This document shows positions 17,578 through 24,930 of a DNA stretch of 64,000 nt, in pieces. The stretch spans positions 24,295 through 88,294 of the forward strand of contig JAAFJX010000017.1 of the NCBI GenBank assembly GCA_013299045.1. Reading direction: 5' to 3'. Source of the stretch: Cytophagales bacterium. Lineage in GTDB: Bacteria; Bacteroidota; Bacteroidia; Cytophagales; Bernardetiaceae. The notes beneath the pieces were generated by a model that saw only the letters and a program-made list of their open reading frames with translations, did no database searches and was not told where the DNA came from. The first letter of the stretch is position 1. Every line of letters starts with the position of its first letter. The position numbers and the translations under genes were made by a program.

Positions 17578-17915
17578 TTTTTGTGCTTGAAATAGTTCTC
17601 GTAATCCACAAAATTTACTTTCACATTAAAATGTGCTTCAATATCCTCTATTGCTTCTTGTTCGCGTTTGACAGGTTTTCCGTCCTTACCCATTCTTCCA
17701 ATCTGTACAATTTTGAAAAACTCTAAAGGCTTTTCCATACTGAATGCCGCTACATCTGCCACACGCCCTTTTTTCTTGCCGTTAGGAGTCGAAATAGGCA
17801 CTTCTGTATCTACCTTAACTTCTTCAGTCAGAAATTCTAATTTTGTTTTTTCCTGCTCCGCCTTTTGCACCTCTTGGTGCTTCTGCGAACCTTTTTTGCC
17901 GTTCGGACTAGCCAT
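17442..17915 (-). CDS. Stand-alone toxin-like domain, cassette 2 (gene A2), with out-of-frame C-terminal extension
   Basis: The first 20 residues are identical to A1, and the core motifs are shared (RVADVAAF, FFKIVQIGRMGKDGKPVKRE, AIEDIEAH, VNFVDYE). After about residue 112 it differs: the frame continues as FKHKKWENKLIYTYGK and reads 136 nt into the B2 gene in another frame. Removing one base of the A6 run (T6 on the plus strand, 17577-17582) would give an A1-like end and a stop at 17561, exactly 855 nt from the A1 stop. So this is a frameshifted copy, a sequencing error, or a site of ribosomal frameshifting. The functional part is probably 17561-17915. Confidence 0.55.
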   Translation of the reverse strand: MASPNGKKGSQKHQEVQKAEQEKTKLEFLTEEVKVDTEVPISTPNGKKKGRVADVAAFSMEKPLEFFKIVQIGRMGKDGKPVKREQEAIEDIEAHFNVKVNFVDYENYFKHKKWENKLIYTYGKLILKKYKSTYKAIGFFFLRIKLGLSQICLQSPH

Positions 17916-17933
17916 TCCTGTTCAGTTTCGGAG

Positions 17934-18005
17934 GCAAAAATAATCATTTTTCCTCATCAAAACCATTCCTTGGGCAGAAAAACAGGATTGTAGTAAAAAG
18001 TGGGC
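17934..18005 (-). pseudogene. Remnant of a third immunity-like gene (B3 C-terminus)
   Basis: 72 nt that match, with one visible mismatch, the 3' ends of B1 and B2 (coding for PTFYYNPVF...PKEWF) and the shared downstream spacer. It sits where the tail of a third cassette would be expected, 853 nt from the second. The rest of that cassette is gone, and 18006-18190 holds nothing recognisable. Confidence 0.75.
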
Positions 18006-18196
18006 TTCTGTATTTATGACGATTTATTGGTCATGATAATACGCTTCTTTTGATTTCGTTATTGACGCATTGTTCGTCGTCAATGGTTTATTGATATAAA
18101 CACGGTCGCTTCTTAGTTATCCACTTTCCTTTTTTCAGCATTATCAAAGCCTTAGAGGTAGCTAAAAACATTACTTGTTATGCCATACTAATTTTA

Positions 18197-18227
18197 TTTG
18201 CTCCTTGCTGAAAAAGAGCTAATTTTG
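18197..18227 (+). promoter_or_regulatory. Bacteroidota-type promoter for the PurF-like gene
   Basis: TTTG at 18197-18200 and TAATTTTG at 18220-18227 with a 19-nt spacer match the TTTG/TAnnTTTG consensus. Its position rules out the longer reading frame from 18198 and supports the ATG at 18255. Confidence 0.7.
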
Positions 18228-18254
18228 TGGCTAAATTACAGCACTTTTCACCTC

Positions 18255-20156
18255 ATGAGCGAACTCATTAAGCACGAATGCGGTATTGCGCTTATGCGCT
18301 TGCGCAAGCCCTTAGGCTACTACATGGAGCGCTACGGCTCGCCCTCTTATGCCATCAACAAAATGTTTCTGTTAATGGAAAAACAGCACAATCGTGGCCA
18401 AGATGGCGCTGGTTTGGGCAGCATTAAGCTGAACGTTAAACCCGGTGTAAACTACGTGGACAGAACGCGCTCAGTAGCAACCAAGCCTATTGTAGATATT
18501 TTTCAACAAATTGGCAAAAAATTGGACAAAGCCCAAAGCGCCAACCCCGAGGATTACAAAAATGCGTTCTGGGTGCAGGATAACGTCCCTTTTACTGGCG
18601 AAGTTTTGCTCGGACACCTGCGCTATGGCACACACGGCGCGCTTGGAGTGCAGTATTGCCACCCTCGTATGCGGCACAGTAGCTGGAAAAGCCGCACTTT
18701 GCTCATGGCTGGCAACTTTAATATGACCAATGTTGATGAAATGCTTGAAAAGCTCAAATCGCTTGGCCAACACCCCAAAGACAACACCGATACTCTGGCG
18801 GTTCTGGAAAAAATAGGCCACTTTCTGGAGCGTGAGCATTTGGCTATCTTCAATCGCTATGATGCCTTAGGTATGCACACCGACGAGGAGATTATCCGTC
18901 TTGTGGAAGACGAGATAGACATAGCACGAATTTTAGAGCGCTCCTGTCGCGATTTTGACGGTGGCTACGCCATGGCTGGGCTTACTGGATACGGAACGGC
19001 TTTCGTTACTAGAGACGCTGCCGGCATCAGGCCTGCTTATTTTTATGCCGACGAAGAAATTGTTGTTGTGGCCTCTGAAAAACCCGCCATCAAAACCACA
19101 TTTAACGTAGAATACAATCAAATTCAAGAAATAATGCCTGGCCATGCGCTCATTATTCACAAAGACGGCAACTATGAGCACGTGCCTGTTATAAAGGCGC
19201 TACCCAAGCGCTCTTGTAGTTTTGAGCGTATTTATTTTTCAAGGGGCACTGACCCCCTCATTTACAAAGAACGCAAAACTCTTGGCAAGCTCCTTGTGCC
19301 TGCTATTCTGGAAGAAATCAAGCACGATGTTCAGAATACGGTCTTTTCCTATATTCCCAATACTGCCGAAATTGCCTATATGGGCATGATTGACGGCCTA
19401 GACGAATACTTGATTGGAAAAAGACTGGAATCTCTGGATAATTCCGACAAGCTCAGTACCGAAAAGATTAATGAAATTTTGAGTTTTAGACCTCGAACAG
19501 AAAAGCTAGTCATCAAAGATACGAAACTACGCACATTTATTACCGATGATAACCACCGCGACGACCTCGTAGCCCACGTTTACGATACCACTTACGAAAT
19601 TGTGGAAAAGAACCAAGATACGCTCGTGGTTATTGACGACTCCATTGTGCGTGGTACAACGCTAGAAAAAAGTATTTTGCGTATGCTAGACCGTCTAAGC
19701 CCCAAAGAGGTTATTATTGTCTCCTCCGCTCCGCAAATCCGCTATCCTGACTGCTACGGCATAGATATGAGCAGAATGCACGATTTTGTGGTCTTTAGGG
19801 CGGCGCTGGCTCTGCTTAAGGAGCATCAGTTCACTTATCTTTTGCAGGAAGTTTATCATTTGTGTAAAGATAGCCTCTTGCAACGCCTTGAGCAAATAGA
19901 AAACCACGTCAAGCGCATTTATGCCCCTTTTTCGGAGCGCCAAATCTCGGATAAGGTCGCCGAGATTATCCGCCCAGCCGATATGAAAGCGAGTGTAAAA
20001 GTGCTTTTCCAAAGTGTAGAAAACTTGCATTTGGCTTGCCCAGAGCATTTAGGCGACTGGTATTTTACGGGCAACTATCCTACTGCAGGCGGCAATCGGG
20101 TAGCCAACTCCGCCTTTATCAACTTCATGGAAGGCAAAGACGGGAGAGCTTATTAG
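18255..20156 (+). CDS. purF: Amidophosphoribosyltransferase, long form (class II glutamine amidotransferase)
   Basis: 633 residues from the ATG at 18255, just downstream of a good promoter. The catalytic cysteine of the N-terminal glutaminase domain is Cys9 (MSELIKHECGIALM), so a short propeptide would be removed. Further glutaminase signatures include HNRGQDGAGLG and GHLRYGTHG. The phosphoribosyltransferase half has the PRPP loop VVIDDSIVRGTT and YFSRGTDP. The reaction is PRPP plus glutamine to phosphoribosylamine, the first step of purine synthesis. It is longer than the ~500-residue canonical PurF; Bacteroidota often carry such a longer paralogue, so a second purF may exist elsewhere. The TAG stop (20154-20156) overlaps the start of a repeat element. 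Confidence 0.85.
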   Translation: MSELIKHECGIALMRLRKPLGYYMERYGSPSYAINKMFLLMEKQHNRGQDGAGLGSIKLNVKPGVNYVDRTRSVATKPIVDIFQQIGKKLDKAQSANPEDYKNAFWVQDNVPFTGEVLLGHLRYGTHGALGVQYCHPRMRHSSWKSRTLLMAGNFNMTNVDEMLEKLKSLGQHPKDNTDTLAVLEKIGHFLEREHLAIFNRYDALGMHTDEEIIRLVEDEIDIARILERSCRDFDGGYAMAGLTGYGTAFVTRDAAGIRPAYFYADEEIVVVASEKPAIKTTFNVEYNQIQEIMPGHALIIHKDGNYEHVPVIKALPKRSCSFERIYFSRGTDPLIYKERKTLGKLLVPAILEEIKHDVQNTVFSYIPNTAEIAYMGMIDGLDEYLIGKRLESLDNSDKLSTEKINEILSFRPRTEKLVIKDTKLRTFITDDNHRDDLVAHVYDTTYEIVEKNQDTLVVIDDSIVRGTTLEKSILRMLDRLSPKEVIIVSSAPQIRYPDCYGIDMSRMHDFVVFRAALALLKEHQFTYLLQEVYHLCKDSLLQRLEQIENHVKRIYAPFSERQISDKVAEIIRPADMKASVKVLFQSVENLHLACPEHLGDWYFTGNYPTAGGNRVANSAFINFMEGKDGRAY

Positions 20157-20232
20157 TCTTCCCTGAAAATATATCTAAAGTATTTACTGTCAGTAAATTA
20201 AACAAACATTTCATCTTTAAAATCTCTTAGAT
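20155..20232. repeat. Family C half-copy at the PurF-like gene's stop codon
   Basis: AGTCTTCCCTGAAAATATATC ... GTCAGTAAATTAAACAAAC matches the left arm of the foldback element at 45641. Its first two bases are part of the TAG stop. It is followed (20228-20300) by sequence shared in inverted orientation with 10234-10295. Confidence 0.65.
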
Positions 20233-20344
20233 TTTAGCCTATTTTGTCAAAAAACTGATAAAACCTCAAGGGCTTCTTACGGCCTGCACTGCCTCGCATC
20301 AGACAAAAGCGAATGGCGCAAAGGTCAGAGGGTGAGATTTTCTG

Positions 20345-20612
20345 TGCAATTATGTTTTATAAGAGAGTGAATCAAAGAAAAAGCCATTCGCTGGTTTAGA
20401 TGAAAAAAGTTATTTTTCATCTAAATTGACCTTTTGCGAGGCTTGATTTTTTTGCAATGCCCAGGGTCGGAACTTTCAGCTCGCGCTTCGGTTCTGCATC
20501 AAGGCAAAAAGAAGAGAAGTCTATCAAAGGCCGTCAAGGTGTTCCCAAAATAGGCAAGCTATCCTCCTTAAATTTAGCTTACATCTATTGAATGTACTTT
20601 TTAAGGGACGGC
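20345..20612. repeat. Composite repeat (family E plus D), copy 2
   Basis: Aligns with 14636-14898 along its length, ending TACTTTTTAAGGGACGGCT. Non-coding. Confidence 0.7.
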
Positions 20613-20640
20613 TTATTAGCATAAAAGAATTGCTATAAAC

Positions 20641-20681
20641 ATAAAAAAGCCTAGAGAATTTCTACCCCTAGGCTTTTTTTA
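20641..20681. terminator. Bidirectional rho-independent terminator
   Basis: The stem AAAAAAGCCTAG (20643-20654) pairs with CTAGGCTTTTTT (20668-20679). Runs of A and T on both sides allow termination of the minus-strand M16 peptidase gene, 22 nt away, and of plus-strand transcripts. Confidence 0.9.
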
Positions 20682-20702
20682 TGTTCTGGCTAAAAATTTA
20701 CC

Positions 20703-23531
20703 TTATTTCTTGTTTTTGTAGCTCTCGGGGTATCTGATAAGCTGAGCGTAACTATTAAACTGTGCATAGTCTTTGGCTGCATTTTGCAAATCGCTCAGAG
20801 TAAGCGCCTCTACAGCTGCCAAATAGCTTTCGGGCGCATTAAACTTATCGTTGTTTAGATAAGTGCGTTCCAAACTGCGCAACCAAAAACGATTTTGTTG
20901 TAAATTGGCTTCAAATTCGCGTTTCATACCTTCTTTGACCTTCAGTAAATCAGACTCTTGTGGACCTTCTTTCTGGATTTTCTCAAGAATAGAAAACGTG
21001 GTTTCTGCCAAGTTTTTGGCATTGGTAGGCGAGCAGTCAAAAAAGATGGTCAGTTCAGCCATATCTACAGGTCTGCGCGAGAAACTTGCTCCACAATAAG
21101 GAGAATAAACTCCGCCTTTGTCCTCTCTCAAAACCTCTGTGAGTCTCAAGTCCATGAGCTCGCCCAGGGCAAGAAGTTTGACATTGGCATTCTGGCTGTA
21201 TGGTATTTGGCGGTGAAAATTAATGCTCACGCTGCTTTTTTCATCTACACCCACAAAGATTTCTTTTTTGAGAATGCCCTTGGGTGGACGTATGCCCAAA
21301 TCCTTGAATTTTTCAGCTTTTTGCGTGCTTGGTAGGGAGGCGAGGTATTTTTCAATGAGTGGCTTCATGGCCTCCATATCAAACTTGCCCACAAAAAGCA
21401 TGGTAAAGTCTGAGGCATTACCGAAACGCTCTTTGTGGAATTTGATAGCAGTCTTAGCATCAAACTGCTTCATGATGGCCTCCGTAGGTATCATAATTTC
21501 ACGCTTGCTATAATTGTTCATCATGGCAGCAGATTCAATTTGCATCAGTACTTCGGGGCTATTCATGAGGTTCTTTACCTCATCAATTTGCATTTGTACA
21601 AAGTTTTTGGCAGCTTCAGCATCATAGCGTGGGGCAGTCATGTTCAGGTGAACAATTTGCATCAGTTCGGCAGCCTCCGACGTTTTGGCTTGGGCATAGA
21701 GTTTTTCCTCATAAACACCTACACTTGCCGCTACATAAACATTTTTGCCAGCCAAAGCCTTGCGTAAATCTACGGGTGAAAAATCGCCTATACCCGTAAC
21801 GCTTGTCATGTCGCCAGCATAAGCGGCAGAGATAAATTGTTTGTCGTTATAAAGGGACTGGCCGCCATTGCTAAATGCGGTAAAAAGAATTTCATCTTGC
21901 TTAAATTCAGTGGGTTTCAATAACACGCGCAAACCATTAGAAAGGGTCAGTTCTGTAATGCCAGAAACTGCGTTTGTTTCTGATTTTAGAATCTTTCCCG
22001 CTTTAGGCTCTGTTTTGAGTAACTGTGCAGCAACTACTTTGTCTGTATAGGCTGTGTAAGTCATTGTTTTTGTTTGAGCAATGGCCTCACGAATTTCTGC
22101 TTCGCTAGGAATTTTAATGCCCTCTTTTTCTACGGCGTTCAGCGACATAGCGCAGTTCTTTTCGGTTACGAGCGTGGCAAGGATTTTATTGATTTCCTCT
22201 AAAGTGGCTTCGCTTACAAATTTTTTAGTGGTCTCTAATTCCACTTCAGGCGAGAGAACAGGGTTGTTTTCCAAGAAGTTGGACACCAAGCGGTAGCAAT
22301 AAATACGGGACTCCGTTGTGTTGCGTTCGTTATAACTTTTTTCTGCACCGCTAAGGGCTTGTTTTTTAGCGCGTTCAAGTTCCGTAGCCGTAAAACCAAA
22401 ACGTTTGGCGCGCTCAAACTCTTGGAAAATAGCCGAAATAGCCTTGAGATAGTCGTCATTGGCAGCACCCGCATACACCTGAAATGCGTCTTTGTTTCTA
22501 GACCATGTTTCGCCATCAAAAGCACCCGCATACATAAAAGGCGGATTACTTTGGTAGCGTATTTCATCAAAACGCGCATTGAGCATTTGCGTCATCAGAT
22601 TGGTAGCCATACGCTTGCGCTTGTCTTGCAAACTTTGATAGATACCTGGTGCACGTTTGAACATGATTTGGAGGGAGGACATCATGGTTTCTTTGTCTGC
22701 TGCCACCACAACAAGGTTTTCTTCATGGTCTGGTACGTCAAAAACAGGGCGTGGCTTAGGGTTAGGCGTGGCAGGGATTTTGCCAAACTGCTCCTTCACT
22801 TTTTTTTCCATTTCGTCAGGGTTAATATCCCCCACCACTACAACCGCCATGAGGTCTGTTCTGTACCAGTCTTTGTAAAACTGGCGAATGCGCTCATGCT
22901 TGAAGGTTTCAATGATTTCTTTAGTACCAATAGGTTCTCGCATAGGGTATTTTGAGCCTTTGTAAAGCACGGGCAGTGTTTTAGCCATCATACGCGCACT
23001 GGCATCGAGGTCGCGTGAGCGCCACTCTTCAATGATAATGCCGCGTTCTTTATCAATTTCTTCGCCCTCAAAGCTAACGTTATGTGCCCAGTCTTCCAGA
23101 ATTTGAAACCCTTTATTGAGGATTTCGGCAGAGTCGGTGGGGAGCTGAAGCTGATAAACTGTTTCATCAAAACTGGTGTAAGCGTTGATGTCTGCCCCAA
23201 ACTTAACCCCAAATTTTTGTAGTAGGTTTACAATTTCATTTTTTGAGAAGTTTTTAGTGCCATTAAAGGCCATGTGTTCGGTAAAGTGCGCCAAGCCGCG
23301 CTGATCATCTTCTTCTAGCAGGGAGCCCGCATTAACTGCTAAGCGTAGCTCTACTCTATTTTTAGGAGTAGCGTTGGCCTTAATATAATAGACCATACCA
23401 TTGGGTAACTTACCTGCTCTGATGCTAGGGTCTAGTGGGAGTTCTGCGTTTGAGAACTGCGCATAAAGACTGAAAGGCAAACAAAAGGCAACAAAGGCAA
23501 TTAAGCAGAAGCCTGATAAATTGAGTGTCAT
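20703..23531 (-). CDS. Exported M16-family zinc metallopeptidase (pitrilysin-like, two-half protein)
   Basis: 942 residues with a signal peptide (GFCLIAFVAFCLPFSLYAQ). The N-terminal M16 unit has the inverted zinc motif HxxEH at residues 82-86 (HFTEH) and the downstream glutamate helix (GIIIEEWRSRD). A second M16-like unit in the C-terminal half lacks the zinc motif, as is normal for these clam-shaped peptidases, which degrade unfolded or small peptides. The signal peptide places it in the periplasm or outside. A strong terminator follows. It starts at an ATG, 155 nt from the S21 gene on the same strand but separated by the S21 terminator, so it has its own promoter. Confidence 0.93.
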   Translation of the reverse strand: MTLNLSGFCLIAFVAFCLPFSLYAQFSNAELPLDPSIRAGKLPNGMVYYIKANATPKNRVELRLAVNAGSLLEEDDQRGLAHFTEHMAFNGTKNFSKNEIVNLLQKFGVKFGADINAYTSFDETVYQLQLPTDSAEILNKGFQILEDWAHNVSFEGEEIDKERGIIIEEWRSRDLDASARMMAKTLPVLYKGSKYPMREPIGTKEIIETFKHERIRQFYKDWYRTDLMAVVVVGDINPDEMEKKVKEQFGKIPATPNPKPRPVFDVPDHEENLVVVAADKETMMSSLQIMFKRAPGIYQSLQDKRKRMATNLMTQMLNARFDEIRYQSNPPFMYAGAFDGETWSRNKDAFQVYAGAANDDYLKAISAIFQEFERAKRFGFTATELERAKKQALSGAEKSYNERNTTESRIYCYRLVSNFLENNPVLSPEVELETTKKFVSEATLEEINKILATLVTEKNCAMSLNAVEKEGIKIPSEAEIREAIAQTKTMTYTAYTDKVVAAQLLKTEPKAGKILKSETNAVSGITELTLSNGLRVLLKPTEFKQDEILFTAFSNGGQSLYNDKQFISAAYAGDMTSVTGIGDFSPVDLRKALAGKNVYVAASVGVYEEKLYAQAKTSEAAELMQIVHLNMTAPRYDAEAAKNFVQMQIDEVKNLMNSPEVLMQIESAAMMNNYSKREIMIPTEAIMKQFDAKTAIKFHKERFGNASDFTMLFVGKFDMEAMKPLIEKYLASLPSTQKAEKFKDLGIRPPKGILKKEIFVGVDEKSSVSINFHRQIPYSQNANVKLLALGELMDLRLTEVLREDKGGVYSPYCGASFSRRPVDMAELTIFFDCSPTNAKNLAETTFSILEKIQKEGPQESDLLKVKEGMKREFEANLQQNRFWLRSLERTYLNNDKFNAPESYLAAVEALTLSDLQNAAKDYAQFNSYAQLIRYPESYKNKK

Positions 23532-23627
23532 ACAAATAATAAGATAAAGGATAAGTGAAGTAGAATAAATAGTGGTTACAGCACAAACCGCATACTTTTT
23601 GAGGAAAGGTAAAGCCAGCCTTTCAAA

Positions 23628-23666
23628 TAAAAAAACCTTGAAAAGTGCTTATTTTCAAGGTTTTGA
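23628..23666 (-). terminator. Rho-independent terminator after rpsU
   Basis: On the minus strand the stem AAAACCTTGAAAA/TTTTCAAGGTTTT (plus-strand arms 23632-23644 and 23652-23664) is followed by a T-run, 21 nt after the rpsU stop. Confidence 0.9.
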
Positions 23667-23686
23667 GGGAATGCTCTGAAGCAATA

Positions 23687-23881
23687 TTAATTAGCGTGGC
23701 TATCAATCATTTGTTGACGATAAGCAGCTTTAAGCTTGAGGTCACGCTTCCAAATTGAGGGTTTCTCGAAATAAGAACGGCCACGAAGTTCGCGGAGAAC
23801 GCCAGCCTTTTCAAATTTCTTTTTGAAACGTTTCAAAGCCCTGTCAATAGACTCGTTATCTTTGATGCGAATTTCAATCAT
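23687..23881 (-). CDS. rpsU: 30S ribosomal protein S21
   Basis: 64 residues of basic S21, beginning MIEIRIKDNESIDRALKRF with the family pattern KRFKKKFEKAGVLRELRGRSYFEKPS and a basic C-terminal tail. Length is normal for Bacteroidota S21. It binds the 3' end region of 16S rRNA on the small subunit platform and affects initiation. In Bacteroidota S21 is linked to unusual Shine-Dalgarno-independent initiation, in line with the weak ribosome binding sites seen across this window. It is monocistronic, with a strong terminator. Confidence 0.97.
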   Translation of the reverse strand: MIEIRIKDNESIDRALKRFKKKFEKAGVLRELRGRSYFEKPSIWKRDLKLKAAYRQQMIDSHAN

Positions 23882-24192
23882 GTTTTTGAACGTTTATGCT
23901 TTCTTAAAATAAAGCGGTTTATAACTTGAGATGCGTTTTGCTTATAACACAATCCTAATTTGGGGACAAAAGTATAAAATACTTTTTAAATTATAAAAAA
24001 AACGTTACACTTTTTTTATAATTACTAAATTTAGGCCACTTAGCGATGCGCTTGCGTTGATGAATTAGTATCACCAAATGTTCTCTGTTATTGCTATATG
24101 CACTTAGTTTTCGATTAAAATACATTGGGGTTGCTAGTATTTGTATATTTGAGAATAGATTGTAAATTGGCTCTTCAAGGCGAAAACAATTT

Positions 24193-24889
24193 ATGGAAAC
24201 GTGCAAAAAATGTTCTTCAAAGGATACCCACCAATTCGGATTTGCTCGCGGCAAACAACGTTAAAAATGCAGAAGTTGTGGTATCAGTTTTACGCTTGGT
24301 GATAGGCGAAATCTTCGTGCTAAACCTCTGCATATCAAGAATACTGCCATTCAGCTTTATCAATTAGGTTTAGGTTTTCGTGCCATTGGAAAGTTCCTGA
24401 ACGTGAGCAATGTTTCCGTTTTGTACTGGGTAAGAAAAGCGGCTGAACAGATGCCATCAATAGAAAATCCACTTTCCATTCGTGTCATGGCAATAAATGA
24501 AATGTGGCATTATTGTCAAAAAAAAAAGAAAAGCATGGCTCTGGTTGTCAATTTGTTATGATAACAAACGAATTCTTGCCTTTGAACTGTGATGCAGAGG
24601 TCTGAAAACAGCAAAAATTATGGAAAAAATTAAAGATATTCCATGTAAACAGTACTGCACAGACCACTGGGAGGTGTATCAAAAGTTTATCCCAGCCGAT
24701 AAGCACAGGCGCTCAAAATTGCAAACATACACCATAGAGTCTTACAATGCCCTTTTTAGGCATTATCTGGTACGTTTCCATAGAAAAACCAAATGTTATT
24801 CTAAAAAAATTAAAATGATTGAGCTAAGCGTTCGTTTGCTTATTGATATGTTGAACAATAGGAATAAAATAAAAATATCTTTTGATTAG
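24193..24889 (+). pseudogene. Degenerate IS1-family transposase (InsA/InsB-like)
   Basis: Translation from the ATG at 24193 gives an InsA-like zinc-finger/HTH segment (METCKKCSSKDTHQFGFARGKQR, stop, KCRSCGISFTLGDRR ... LYQLGLGFRAIGKFLNVSNVSVLYWVRKA). After an A9 run (about 24518) the frame shifts into an InsB-like catalytic part (WLWLSICYDNKRILAFEL, stop, CRGLKTAKI ... TDHWEVYQKFIPADKH ... TIESYNALFRHYLVRFHRKT). With two in-frame stops and a frameshift it cannot make an active transposase. I could not pair terminal inverted repeats. It sits 40 nt upstream of the first TPR-CHAT gene. Confidence 0.85.
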
Positions 24890-24930
24890 CAATTCCTAAA
24901 ATTTCAGGAATTAAAACCCAAGAAAGCACA

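Larger units (their letters stand above)
16226..18005. repeat. Tandem cassette array with ~855-bp period
   Basis: The block 16226-16388 appears identical to 17081-17243 (163 nt), and 17017-17080 appears identical to 17869-17933. The intervening cores are diverged. A third partial unit begins at 17934. Confidence 0.8.

Noticed and set aside
23991..24254. 87-codon minus-strand frame and an IS1-like terminal sequence (ends in TATCACC near 24076)
   Set aside because: The frame is antisense to the transposase remnant start, and the terminal motif has the wrong orientation for that element; no partner repeat was found.
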